In this document: one piece after another, positions 50,134 to 60,955 of the stretch
Layout of the letters: every line of letters begins with the position of its first letter
How positions within the stretch are numbered: the stretch's first letter is position 1
NCBI RefSeq assembly: GCF_000213175.1
Contig: NW_009799104.1
Coordinates: 62,001 to 126,000 of the forward strand
DNA from: Neurospora tetrasperma FGSC 2508
Taxonomy: Eukaryota > Ascomycota > Sordariomycetes > Sordariales > Sordariaceae
Reading direction: 5' to 3'
DNA: 64,000 bases
The notes under the pieces: generated by a model
Told to the model about the DNA's origin: nothing
The model's database searches: none
Seen by the model: the letters and a program-made list of their open reading frames with translations, nothing else
Made by a program: the position numbers and the translations under genes

Positions 50134-53100
50134 ATGTTGACGCCAGTGGGCACCGGCGTCCTGCGCTACAGCTACCCCATGGGTGACACGCCAGCCATGT
50201 GTTTGACGCAGGACATTCCCCCTTCGTTTCATGGTCGCGCTCGCGCCCGCACTACGAAACGAGGAGATACAAAAGGGAAGGAAAAGGAAGGAGAGAAGGA
50301 AAATGACAGGCAAGACGACAATAGTCACAATGATCAGAAAGACCCAATCAGCATCTTGCTTCTTGGGTGTGGAGATCTTCGCAAGATTCTCTTCACGGTC
50401 AATCATGATAGTAAGCCTGTCTGAGGTAGCCATCCACTCGGGGCGAGGTTTCAATGGCTAACTGGGAAGTAGAGGGTCGTCAACTGGACATAACCTGTTG
50501 TGACAACGAGCGAAGCATCATCGGTACGTCTCATCATCGAAAGAAAACCAACTCTTGGAACACGAAAAGGGATTAGGGCAGAACTGACCTCTATCCGGCA
50601 CACAGCCCGCAACACCCTCTTTCTAACCCTCCTCATCGACATGAACTCCCAACCCCCCCTCTCCCCCTCCCTACAAGACCTTTTCCCTATCTACTACCAC
50701 CTCTACCTCCCACCCCGCCTCGCCAGTCTCATCGCCTCTCAAGCTCGCAAGCTGATCGACGTTTCCGACTCCCTCCAAACCTGGCACGCAAGCACATACG
50801 GCCGCGAAGGCATCCGCTTCTGTGACTCGTACTCCCTCTCCCGCGCCCGCGAAGTCTGGCAATGCTGGGCTCAATTCGACGGCAACGAGGATCCTGCGGT
50901 GACTGATGTCGACTTCAAAGCCAAGTTCGAAGCGGACCTGGCTGCTACCAGAGGTGTGAAAACCGATGAGCGAGTGGATAGCACTGGCTATGGCCTCATC
51001 TACACAGCCGTACGATCGGTGGCACCGGCAGGGGATGAAGATATGCGCCATCTGAACGATCTCCATCAACGGTTTTGGAGGGTCGGGAGTCTTTCACCCC
51101 AAAACAGCGATGCGGTCAACAAGGAAAGCAGGCAGGTTAACCCGATGTTTGTCACGCCGGATGTCGGACGTGTGAGGATGCACTGGGGACTGGATCCGCT
51201 TTTGGGGTTTCCGTTGGCGGAGGCGTATACGAGGACAATGGACGAGCCGGAGAATGTGAGTGCACCGCAAAAGGTTGTGGCGCTTGTGATGGAGAAGTTT
51301 GCGGCTTGGTGCCAGAGTTTCAAGGATGCATGGGCGGAGAGGAGTGTGGTAACGAGGTGGTTTGTCGGCGATGCCATTGCCTTTGGGCATACTTTGCAAG
51401 GCTGTGCAAATGGCAGGACAGTCAATGTTCACTGGTATCGCAGCCGGCATAGCTTCAGACGTTTGAAGTTTGATGGGGAGGATTACCAGCCCGGAAGCTT
51501 TACCCCTGCCCCATTATCCTTCATGGTTATCGATACCTCCAATCTCATTGATGACCTCGGCGCTCTCAATGTGCTGGTCGCCACCTCCCCGCTGCTCGAG
51601 AACAACCTAGCCGCCACGATCTACACCGAGATGCTCACCCGGTACCATCGCACTTATAAAGATGAAGCAGACAACCTCCTTTGCGGCCCAATCTCCACTG
51701 TCGCCCTCCTCCTCGGTCTGTTCTGCGTAGAATATTCCACCAACACCTCCCCATACCACCCATCCCAGGACGCCATGACCTACCAGATGATGGAATATGG
51801 ATCTTCTCTGCCAACAGACATGCCTCCAAAGTTATACCAGCCATACGAGCGGCTAAGATGGAAGCGGCCCATAGCGCATTAGGCGTGCGCTTTCGACCCG
51901 CCACCACATGCATCTCCAGAATCCATGTCTCTGCCCGTGTACCCCATCAAGTTGGGGGACAAGGACCTCGTCGGTATAGTTCACCAGGTGTACAAGAAAA
52001 TGTTCTGGGACGAGTGTCCAGATGAGATTATAGCCGCCACGATGGCCAACATGAACCTGGCAGACGACGACCACAACAGCGCCCACGAACGAAGGACAAA
52101 CCACAAGCTCTACACGCCCGCCAGCTTGGCTGCTTTCCTGAAATTGATCAAGGGCAGAGTGCAAGTGGACGACCGGACCGCGACCATTGAGGCGATCATC
52201 ACCCTCATTGAGCAAGAACCGAGAAGGGTAGCGCATGGAGACAGTCAGCCGGTCGCTGATTACACCCCGGAGTTGAGGGCCTGGCTGCACCTGTTTGGAG
52301 TGTATACACCTCTTGAATGGAGGGTTTCCAACAACAACACACACTTGGTGCCGAAAAGGGAAAGGCTTTGGCAGTTGCAGACGTGGAAGAAAATTCCGCC
52401 GGTGAGGTGCGTGACGGTGGTGGTGCCTCAGTACAAGTCAGTTGTGGTGGGTAGGTTGGAGAGGGACAATTTGGCGGTTGGAATGCCGACGTTTGTTGAG
52501 TGTGCCATTTCCAAGCCGGGCGACAACAAAAGTTGCCATGGGTTCGCGGCAGTGCAACTCGGTTATGGGTGGCCGCAGCGCGAGGTTACCCGCGTCAGAG
52601 GTTCCAAGTCGATCTTCAAGACTATCATGCGTCTCCCGAGCTTGGAAGGGAAATACCACTTGATGGTGTCCTTCATGGTCCCGACGTCGGTGCTTCTTCA
52701 AGATCCCAAGACGTCGATGGTCAAGGTCCAGTTCCGACGAACCCCCAACGCCGCCGATTATGGAGATATCCTTGGACCCGGATTGACCATAAACGAAACT
52801 CCCCTCCATAACTATGACCAGGTCGTCATCACCCGATACCCGCCTAGGCTGCGGGGCATCCCAACCGTATATGAATTTCCCAGGACATTACCTCCCCCGG
52901 ATCTGTCGGCTAGTGCCACCATCTCAGCTGGCATGGACGAAATACGATCCGAAATCATCCCCCTCACTGCACGCCTCCAGTTCACATGCCGTGAACTGAA
53001 CTCTTGTCTCGCAAAAGGTTACACAGCCAACTACCACCTGGTATCACCATGTACATACCTCATCACCCTCAGCGGTAGCTTTACCGTGAGCACCTATGAC

Positions 53101-54435
53101 ATCAAGTCCATGTCTGAGTCGCTCTTTATACATAGAGACGGACCAGAAACATGCACATGGGAATCAAGCTTCCCCTTCTCCTTCCCGCTCCTCACAGATA
53201 TATTCACAGCAGACCTCATCACCGGCCCTGTGAGTCCTGACAACAACTCCATCGAGCTACTGGTCAGAACCATTCGCCCCGCGGATATCCGGGAAATCGG
53301 GGCCTCGCCATCGTGGATTTATCCCATCCTCCTTTCCCCCCCTCTCCCCCACTCTGTTTCCCCAGTACCTTATTCCTCAGTCACACCAATTTCATGGTCC
53401 CTCCCCTACCTCCCCTGCATCGACGATCTCCCAGTCCTTGACTTCCAAAAACTTCGCTCCTCCGGCTCCTCCTGGCGTCGCTTTAACCTCTGGCTCAAAA
53501 ATCACACCTACACCCTTTCCCACTGGGAGCACGAACACACAGAGACGCAACCGGAATCCCTACAAGAGGACTTGCTAAGCATTGGCGAGCTGTCCTGGTT
53601 GCAATGGAAGAAGATGGTTCGGGGCATGATTTTGGGGTTCACGGCAGCTGTCGGGAGGAGGCAGAATATCTTTGCTGTTTGTCTGGGAGGTGATCAACGG
53701 AGGGTTGTGAGCATGGTCTTCTTCGTGTCGTGTCTGAGGCTAGACGTGGCGAATCGGTGCGTGGTACTTGATGGAGCGGTTCTCGTGCGGACGGCGGAGA
53801 CGGCTGGGTTGGTTGATGGGTTGGAGAAGGCGTTGAACGATTGTGCTGATGCTACAGCGCCGGCGTGGACGGAAGCTGAGCTGGACACATCCCTTAAATA
53901 TTTCAACACTACACGTGAAGGCATCCACCTCTGGAAGGAGATCCTCCCGGCTTACGTCGAGCGGTGCCAAACTTGGGAGCATGACGCTGAAGGGTGCGAG
54001 TATCTTCTCCGCGCCGGTGTAACGGGAGTGATCATCCCGATGGATGATGATACCGAGGAGTCCTCGGTCCTTTGCAGCTGTGGTAATGGACGAGTCCCGG
54101 GCCATGATAGCGTCCCGCAAAAGGTGTGGGAGAGGATCAAGAAGCATTTGGTGAGGGTCGCTATCTCCCCTCCGTTCGGATGTCCATTTGTGGAGGAACC
54201 GTATGTCCCGGAGATAAAGAAAAATGTGAATAACCCGACTCCGCGGCCGCCACCTCCACCCAAAGCTGTGTGCAGGAACCCAAACTGCAAAAGAAAGGAC
54301 GGAAGAGAGTTGGATCATACTTGTCCCGTTTGTGAGAACACCAAGTACCTCTACTGTTCCAGGCCGTGCCGTAAGGCTGATACAGCGAGGCACAAGAAGG
54401 AGGAGTGTCAGGGTGGAAAGGGCAAGAAGAAGTGA
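50134..54435 (+). CDS. DUF4470-MYND zinc-finger protein, paralogue 2, with one in-frame TAG
   Basis: Exons are inferred at 50134-50410, 50473-50523 and from 50606 onward. Introns are 50411-50472 (GTAAGC...AGTAG, branch GCTAAC) and 50524-50605 (GTACGT...CACAG). The second intron sits at the same codon as in paralogue 1 (IIA-RN), while the first is absent there. The start MLTPVGTG aligns with the MLTPSCPN start of paralogue 1 and has context CGACCATGT. The N-terminus is DUF4470 (GDTPAMCLTQDIPP, ISILLLGCGDLRKILF, LDITCCDNERSIIARN). The C-terminus is a MYND-like finger (CPVCENTKYLYCSRPCRKADTARHKKEEC). A TAG at 51880-51882 interrupts the frame after RLRWKRPIAH, and the same frame then continues for 851 codons. 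About 170 residues of paralogue 1's linker are missing near this point. Confidence 0.75.
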
Positions 54436-54533
54436 AGGGAAAGCAGGATTTAGAGAAACGCAACATGTAGTAGAGGTAGTAAGCTTGTAAGATAGAAGTC
54501 CAGCTCAAACTATCGGGAACGTGCTCCCCAACC

Positions 54534-56518
54534 TTATTTTCCTTTCTTGTTCTCCCATTCTTCCTTGACAAACTCAGCGCATCGTTCCGCCATCATGACC
54601 ACCGGTGCCATCGTATGCGCACTCGGGATCTTGGGAAACACGCTAGCATCTGCGATTCTCAAGTTCTCAACGCCATGGACCTTCAGCTTCTGGTTTACCA
54701 CCCCTTCTCTAGGGTTGTTTGACATCCGGCAGGTGCAGGAGACGTGGAGGCTGGACACACAAACGCGGGAGGCGTAGGCATCTATTTCCTTGTCTGTGAC
54801 TGTGCGCCAATTTGCTTTTGGAAACTGTTGCTTTTTGGATTCGCGCTTTGTGGACGTGGAAGCAGATAGTTGTCTGGCTCCTGGCAAAAGATCCTTACCA
54901 GGCACAGGAACGGGCTCCTCATCCGCCGGCTTCTTCGTCGTCCAGAACCTTTGCAACAATCCCGTCTTGGTTTTGTAGAGGGCGTCCAAATACACCAAAT
55001 CCATCCCTGGCGCAATCGTCAGTGGTGCCTCATGCGGATATCCCGTGTTCGTAAACTCCTCCGCCAATCGCATAGTGAACCGCACCGCCTTCCTCATTGT
55101 TGCTCGGTCTCTGTTATCAGTCATCATCGGGTGACAGATCTTTGGATCAGCCAGAGGGTCATCAGACACAAGCTTGATATGCCCCCTCAAAAACGGTTGG
55201 GTGAGCGTTGTATACCACGTGAAGAGCGACTTGCCCGAGACGCTTACGGTCAGGCAGTTGACGGGGTTGATCATGATCTCGACATCCGGGACATTCCGAG
55301 GCAGAGAAGCCTCCATGGTGTCTTGGTCTGAATCGTCATTGTGTCGAACGGTCATTGTATTCTCCTCCAGAGCTGCGGTGCGTACGAAGATGCTTCGGGG
55401 AGTGGTTCCATTGGCGAGTAGGCCTCTGCCGAAGAAGAGGTAGAGGAGAAGGTGCCAGAGGAAGGCGAAGGCGTTTTCGAGGCAGTGGAGGGTATGTTTG
55501 CGTGGGAGCTTCATGATGATGGGGACGGAGGTATGGTCCGAGAGACCCTGTCCTACTGCTGGGAGGTTGTGGAGGACTGGGATCTTAAGGGATTCGAGAT
55601 GCTGGCGAGGTCCGATGCCACTCAGCATCAGGAGCTGAGGCGTGCAAATAGTCCCGCTGCAGACAATGACCTCCCTCCGGGTCTTGACCGTGTACTCGCG
55701 GTCACCTTCTCGAACCCTCACACCCGTCACCTGTGTCCGATTCTTGCTGAAGAGGAGCCTCGAAGCTACCACTCCGGTACAGATCTTCAGCCCCTTCCTC
55801 TCCCTCACCGTCTCCCTCGGCAACCAAGCCTTGTACGCCGACACTCTCTGACCCTTCCCGTCAATAGTCTGATCCATCACAAAGCATCCCTGTACGTTTG
55901 CACCTGGGTCATTCACCCCCTCCCCCACAGGTAACCCAACTCTCCTCGTCGCTTCCTCCACGAAGGGTATACACCCAAGTGTGAGCCCCGGCTTCCTAGG
56001 CCTGACAACATCCTCGCTTTTCCTAAACCACGGCTCGATCCTCTCCCAGCTCCAGTCCTCTAGTCCATAGTCTTCAGCCCACTGGTTGTACCCCCCTGCC
56101 CCACCTCTTGTCCATAGCAAAGCATTGAGACGCGTCGCCCCGCCCAGGGCTTCAGCAGTCCAGAGCGCCGCTCGTCTGCCATTGGCAGCGGGGATCGGGT
56201 CGGACTCGCGACGGACGGACTGGAGGAAGGGAAATTCGAAGTTCTGCGAGAGAAGGGGTATGCCAGAGAGGAAATTGTCGTGTACACGGCCCTTTTCGAG
56301 GAGGAGGACGGAGACGTTGGGAGATTCGGACAGGCGCGAGGCCAGGACGCAGCCTGCTGTGCCGCCTGTTGGAGAGGGACGAGTTAGCTGGGGTTGACCT
56401 CTGGATAGGTAACGAAGGAATGGAAAGGGGACTGACCGCCGACAATGATGTAGTCAAAGGTTTGATCGTGAATATCGGCCGCGTGGACTGTGGGGTAGGA
56501 CGGCGCGAATGGCCACAT
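54534..56518 (-). CDS. GMC-family FAD-dependent oxidoreductase
   Basis: Two exons are inferred: 56437-56518 and 54534-56365 (1914 nt, 637 aa). The intron at 56366-56436 has donor GTCAGT, branch CTAAC and acceptor AACAG. The product has the FAD dinucleotide fold FDYIIVGGGTAGCVLASRL at residues about 21-39, then ALGGATRLNALLWTRGG, and the GMC signature region VIVCSGTICTPQLLMLSGIGP. The C-terminal active-site block is present: HVSCTCRMS (H about 568) and DASVFPKIPSAHTMAPVVMMAE (H about 611). Members oxidise alcohols such as choline, aryl alcohols or sugars; the substrate here cannot be read from sequence. No secretion signal is evident. The gene converges on paralogue 2, with 98 bp between stops. 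Confidence 0.9.
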
Positions 56519-56861
56519 CGTTGTCGTGGTGGTTGAAGGCAAGGGAACGAACCGAGCGTCGGGTCAAAGACTGGAAGTTGGAGACGGGACACCGGTTGTC
56601 CGCTACGGCGCTGTATTACAGGCGATGTTACGCTGTAACCATGACGTGCATCCCGCAGCCTCCCGTACCATCCCATCGAGGCTGATGCTTCCCCCTCCCC
56701 CTCCCCCACATCACGAACATCAACACCACAACCTTACATAGAAACACGCAAAGTTAAAGTATCAAAACAAGAGGTATCATTACTGTACTTATCTATCCCT
56801 GTCGCTTTTCCGAACCCATCCATTTATCCCAACTCCATTGCTTTTTCTCATCAACGTCCAT
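56519..56861. other. Intergenic, 343 bp
   Basis: This is the upstream side of the GMC gene and the 3' side of the sulfide:quinone oxidoreductase gene. I see no other structure. Confidence 0.5.
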
Positions 56862-58238
56862 CTAAAACTTCCACCCCTTAGGACCGCCCCAAGTGCCCTT
56901 GACCATGGCATTGAAGTACACCCAAGGGAAGAAGTCCTTCTTCAGGTGGTAGAAGGCCCGTCTGGGGGTTCCCTGATCCAAGGCACCACCAACAATGGGC
57001 AGTCCACCAAACGTCTCCTTGGGCACACCCGCATACTTGAACTCGGCCAACATGACCTTGCCATACTCGGTCACCAGCGGGCACGAAGTGTATCCATCAT
57101 ACTCCAGCGCCGGCTCCTTGCCCTCCAGGCTCCTCAGCAGGTTGCCGACAAGAACGGGGGCCTCCGCAGTGATAGCCGCCGCAGTCTTGGAAGTAGGCAA
57201 GCTCGAAGCGTCACCGGCCGACCACACATTCTTGAACTTGTTTGACTGGGTAGTAGCCTGGTTCACATCGACGAAACCAGCCGCGTCAGCCACCGCGCTG
57301 TTCTTGACAAAGGCGTAGGGGCCCATCTTGGGGACGACGTGCAAGAGGTCAAACTCGCGCGTAACCTTCTCCTCGCCCTTGGCGAAAATAGCCTTGTTGC
57401 CGTTGACCTCCACAAGATCGTGCGCAAAAAGACCCTCCACGCCGCGCTCCTTGCGCAGCTCCTCCAGGCGAGCAGAGTACTTTGGCACGCCAAACATCGC
57501 CGGCAAAGCGGTCGCGAAGGCGATCTGGATCGCGCCTGACGAGGGGTTGGAAGGGTTGTAAAGTCCCGCGCGCTTCCAGTGGTCCAGAGCCAGCCACATG
57601 GCCTTTTGCGGGGCACCAGCGCACTTGATGACACCAGCGGGTTGCGTGAAGATGGCCTGGCCGCGCTTGAGCTTCTCGATGGTGGGGAAAACCTTGCTCA
57701 CGGTATGAGCGCCATAAATAGTCGACACGGGGGCGCTGGGGTCAGCGAGCGCTTCGGGCAGACCCTTGATCTTGTCGTAGGTGATCTCGATACCGGGAAC
57801 AACGACCAAGTGCTCGTAACCGATCTTGTCGCCATTGGCGAGAGTGACGGAGTCCGTCTCGGGGGAGAGCTGAGAAACAGCCTGGTTGTAGAACTTGAGC
57901 TTGGGGTCGATGAGGGAAGCCTCGTCGCGGCGCAGAGAAAGGGGGTCCTTGAGCCCGCCGCCGACGAGCGTCCAGCCGGGCTGGTAGTGGTGGTACTGAG
58001 CCGGATCGATGACGGCAATCTCCTCGGGCGAGAACTTGCCGGTGCGCAGGAGCTGGTGAGAGATGGATAGGCCGGCCGCACCACCGCCTACTACGACGAT
58101 GCGGTGCGAGCGGGAGGTGCCAGTGACGGGGGCAACGGAAGCGAAGCCCCGACGGGAAAGAGGGACGGCGAGGGCGGCACGGGGGGCAGCGCGGGTGGCT
58201 GCCGTGAGGGCCGTCTTGGTAACGAGTGAGCTGCTCAT
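56862..58238 (-). CDS. Sulfide:quinone oxidoreductase, mitochondrial (SQOR/HMT2 type)
   Basis: This is a single exon of 458 aa. Residues 1-40 are Ala/Arg/Ser-rich without acidic residues, a typical mitochondrial presequence. The FAD motif VVVGGGAAGLS lies at about 48-58, and HYQPGWTLVGGG at about 84-95 is typical of eukaryotic SQOR. Two cysteines that match the redox pair of type II enzymes are C206 (VIKCAGAPQK) and C386 (GYTSCPLVTEYGK). The C-terminal membrane-binding amphipathic region ends KKDFFPWVYFNAMVKGTWGG. The enzyme oxidises H2S at the inner membrane, passing electrons to ubiquinone and sulfane sulfur to an acceptor such as glutathione. It is head-to-head with the persulfide dioxygenase, the next enzyme in the pathway. 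Confidence 0.93.
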   Translation of the reverse strand: MSSSLVTKTALTAATRAAPRAALAVPLSRRGFASVAPVTGTSRSHRIVVVGGGAAGLSISHQLLRTGKFSPEEIAVIDPAQYHHYQPGWTLVGGGLKDPLSLRRDEASLIDPKLKFYNQAVSQLSPETDSVTLANGDKIGYEHLVVVPGIEITYDKIKGLPEALADPSAPVSTIYGAHTVSKVFPTIEKLKRGQAIFTQPAGVIKCAGAPQKAMWLALDHWKRAGLYNPSNPSSGAIQIAFATALPAMFGVPKYSARLEELRKERGVEGLFAHDLVEVNGNKAIFAKGEEKVTREFDLLHVVPKMGPYAFVKNSAVADAAGFVDVNQATTQSNKFKNVWSAGDASSLPTSKTAAAITAEAPVLVGNLLRSLEGKEPALEYDGYTSCPLVTEYGKVMLAEFKYAGVPKETFGGLPIVGGALDQGTPRRAFYHLKKDFFPWVYFNAMVKGTWGGPKGWKF

Positions 58239-58896
58239 CTTGAATCTGTATCCGCTATCGGAGACTGAGCTGATGTGGTGGAGTGAATGTGAATTGGTGT
58301 TTTGAGTTAAAAAGAATGTCGTGATACGACAGTCAGCGAGTAAGTGAGTGAACTCAAAGAAAAAAGACTGTTAAAGTGCCGCCGGATTTGTAACAAATCT
58401 CAAACTAGTGTAAGCGCGATCACCTCATCGTCGACCTCTCATGTTGCGTTGCTGAGTCAACCTCCCGGCCCACACCCGATAGCCGCCGAGTGGGGCTCCT
58501 TTGACGGATTCCGGGGGCCGGTTATCGGCGGGTGCAAAATTTGCCATAGAGCCCCGGTCGACGGCGATTAGGTGTGGGAGCACGGACCACCCATCTTCCA
58601 AAAACATCATGCCACTCACTCGATAGCGCCCGCTTGGGTCATTCCAAGTCACATGTGTCCCTTGACCCCGAACAGTTCGGCGACCACCTCATCGGTGATG
58701 GATTGCTATGTAATACTCGGTGGCGTTCATCCCCGGGATATAGACGCCGCCCGGCCTCCGGGACTCGGCCAGGAAGTGTGATGTGATATATATCTGTGAG
58801 ATCCGTGATGATTGAGCTGATGTTACCTAGCGCATGCAATTAGGTATTTTTGATCCAACACTCCCATATCTCAACCGTCACATATTGAATATCACC
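58239..58896. promoter_or_regulatory. Shared divergent promoter region of the sulfide oxidation pair
   Basis: These 658 bp separate the start codons of the two sulfide-oxidation genes, transcribed away from each other. A bidirectional promoter is inferred from geometry only; I recognise no specific factor site. Confidence 0.5.
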
Positions 58897-60093
58897 ATGA
58901 CATCTCTACAACCTTACCTCGCAGAAGTCTGTGAGACAACCTCCAGTCTCTTGACCAGCAGCACCTGCGCTCCATGTCTTTATCACATCCGACATCTCAC
59001 AACATCGTTTCCAAGGAGTGCATCACGAATCGCCACCACTAGATCTCTCAGCTCCACATCTTCAGCATCAACCTCTCAAAGGAGGACAATCTATCGATCC
59101 CATCGACCTCATCTACAACAATCACATATTGTTCCCACAAACTCCATCCAACCCTTTCCACTACGCCGAACATACACCACCACCACGTCACCACCAGAAC
59201 CAACAATAACCCCCCTCTTCGAACCCATCACCTCCACCTTCCAATACCTCGTCGCCGACCCCCTCACCCTAACAGCCGCCATCATCGACCCCGTCCTCGA
59301 CTACTCCCCCCTCGACAACTCCATCTCCACCACCTCCGCCGACGCCCTTCTCTCCCTCATCGCCTCCAAGGGCTACAGAATCGCTTGGATCCTCGAAACC
59401 CACGCCCACGCCGACCACTTATCTGCCTCTTCCTACCTGCAGAAACAATTAACAGAATCCCAAGGAGAAGCACACAAACCCCCCATCGGCATCGGCAAAC
59501 GCATAGGTACCGTCCAAACTTTATTCAGCAAGCGGTACGGAGTCCCAGACGAAGAAGTCAAAGAAGTATTCGGCCACTTATTTGACGACGACCAAGTCTT
59601 TCGAATCGGCAACCTTGAAGCGAAAGCCATTCATCTTCCCGGCCACACCCCCGATCACTTGGGGTATCAAATCGGTAACAACGTCTTCTGCGGCGACAGT
59701 CTGTTCAATGCGGACATAGGAACCGCGAGGTGTGATTTCCCTGGCGGGAGTGCGCAGGATCTGTACCGCTCCGGCCGAAAGTTGTTGCAGAGTTTACCGG
59801 ATGAAACCAAGATTTGGACTGGGCATGATTATCCTCCCGAGAACAGGAAGGAGCCGGTGCCGTGTTTGACGGTTAGAGAGCATAGGGAGAGGAACAAGCA
59901 TTTAAGGGATGGGATCACGGAGGAGGAGTTTGTCAAGGCCAGAGAGGAGAGGGATCGGGACTTGGCGGCGCCGAGGCTGTTGCATCAGAGTTTGCAGGTG
60001 AATATTCGGGCGGGCAAGTTGCCGGGGGAGAATGAGAGTGGCTTGAGGTTGTTGCATCTGCCGGTCAAAATCAAGACGGATAAGAATTGGTGA
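58897..60093 (+). CDS. ETHE1-type persulfide dioxygenase, mitochondrial metallo-beta-lactamase fold
   Basis: The ATG at 58897 was chosen for its context (TATCACCATGACA); the frame is open to an ATG at 58834, which would add 21 residues. The product is 398 aa. The first 95 or so residues are Ser/Thr/Arg-rich and read as a long mitochondrial presequence. Metal ligands are visible: THAHADH at about 168-174, HLPGHTPDHLGY, CGDSLFNADIG and the GHDY segment, all typical of ETHE1/persulfide dioxygenases that bind one iron. The reaction converts glutathione persulfide and O2 to sulfite and glutathione. Pairing with the sulfide:quinone oxidoreductase supports this over a glyoxalase II role. Confidence 0.9.
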   Translation: MTSLQPYLAEVCETTSSLLTSSTCAPCLYHIRHLTTSFPRSASRIATTRSLSSTSSASTSQRRTIYRSHRPHLQQSHIVPTNSIQPFPLRRTYTTTTSPPEPTITPLFEPITSTFQYLVADPLTLTAAIIDPVLDYSPLDNSISTTSADALLSLIASKGYRIAWILETHAHADHLSASSYLQKQLTESQGEAHKPPIGIGKRIGTVQTLFSKRYGVPDEEVKEVFGHLFDDDQVFRIGNLEAKAIHLPGHTPDHLGYQIGNNVFCGDSLFNADIGTARCDFPGGSAQDLYRSGRKLLQSLPDETKIWTGHDYPPENRKEPVPCLTVREHRERNKHLRDGITEEEFVKAREERDRDLAAPRLLHQSLQVNIRAGKLPGENESGLRLLHLPVKIKTDKNW

Positions 60094-60955
60094 TCTGGAC
60101 GGTTTAGCAGGAAAAGGTAGTCGAGAAAGGAGGAAGGTAAAGAGGAGGAGATCACGATTTAATAATAGATTATCAACCGTAAGAGTCTGCGTACGGCGGT
60201 TGAGACGGCTCATCATGTATCCAAGGTGTTTACGACCCGAATGCATCCCTCAAACACTATATCAATCGAAACACCCCACCCTGATTCTCACATGTCGAAG
60301 CGCATTTGGATATATATTTGTAACGTTCTGGGAACTCTGCAAGGCCTTGCTCGAACTCGCAGTATCGGACTGTGAGTTTCCAGTCTGCTTTTATGACAGG
60401 GTAAGACGGTGAAATCACGACGAGATGAGCTGAGGTTTGTGATCAGATGATGATGATACAGATTAGGTAGAGGTACCTAGTACCCCAATAGCAGTGACCA
60501 GCGCCCTCACATTCAAGTAGAACCACTTGTAGATACTCCATCATGATGGCCTTCCTGACAAGCACGTTGTCCTGATCTTGGGACTTCCGATGATCGATGT
60601 GACAGCAGGTGGCATGAAAATCTGACTGACTAGTTCAGTCCATGCCGATGCCTACCGAGTGCTCCAGTCAAGACCTCGGACGACTGTCCGCTGCGCTAGG
60701 ACGACCATGAGGCGTCCGAACCCAGACTGTCGTGTTCCAATGAAGTGCGTATACGAATTACCGCACTACCTGTAAACAAAGAGAGGAGACCCAAAAAAGG
60801 GAATAAATCAAGAAAACAGCTAGTCAGTCGGTAAAAGTTAGCAAGAAAAAGATGACAGCGACAGGGCAACAGAACCATGGGAGAACGTACAGGCCAATTC
60901 AAGTGTTGACCATACCACCAGATACCAATACACAAATCCTCATCACTCTATGTAA
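60094..60955. other. Intergenic between convergent genes, 862 bp
   Basis: This is the 3' side of both neighbouring genes. It has GTACCTAGTACC-like motifs near 60472-60486, common short words in this window. No gene is seen. Confidence 0.5.

Noticed and set aside
40486-54435. Heavy repeat-induced point mutation across the DUF4470/HET block
   Set aside because: The frames are otherwise open for hundreds of codons. Classical RIP would leave many stops and strong AT bias, so at most isolated changes are consistent.
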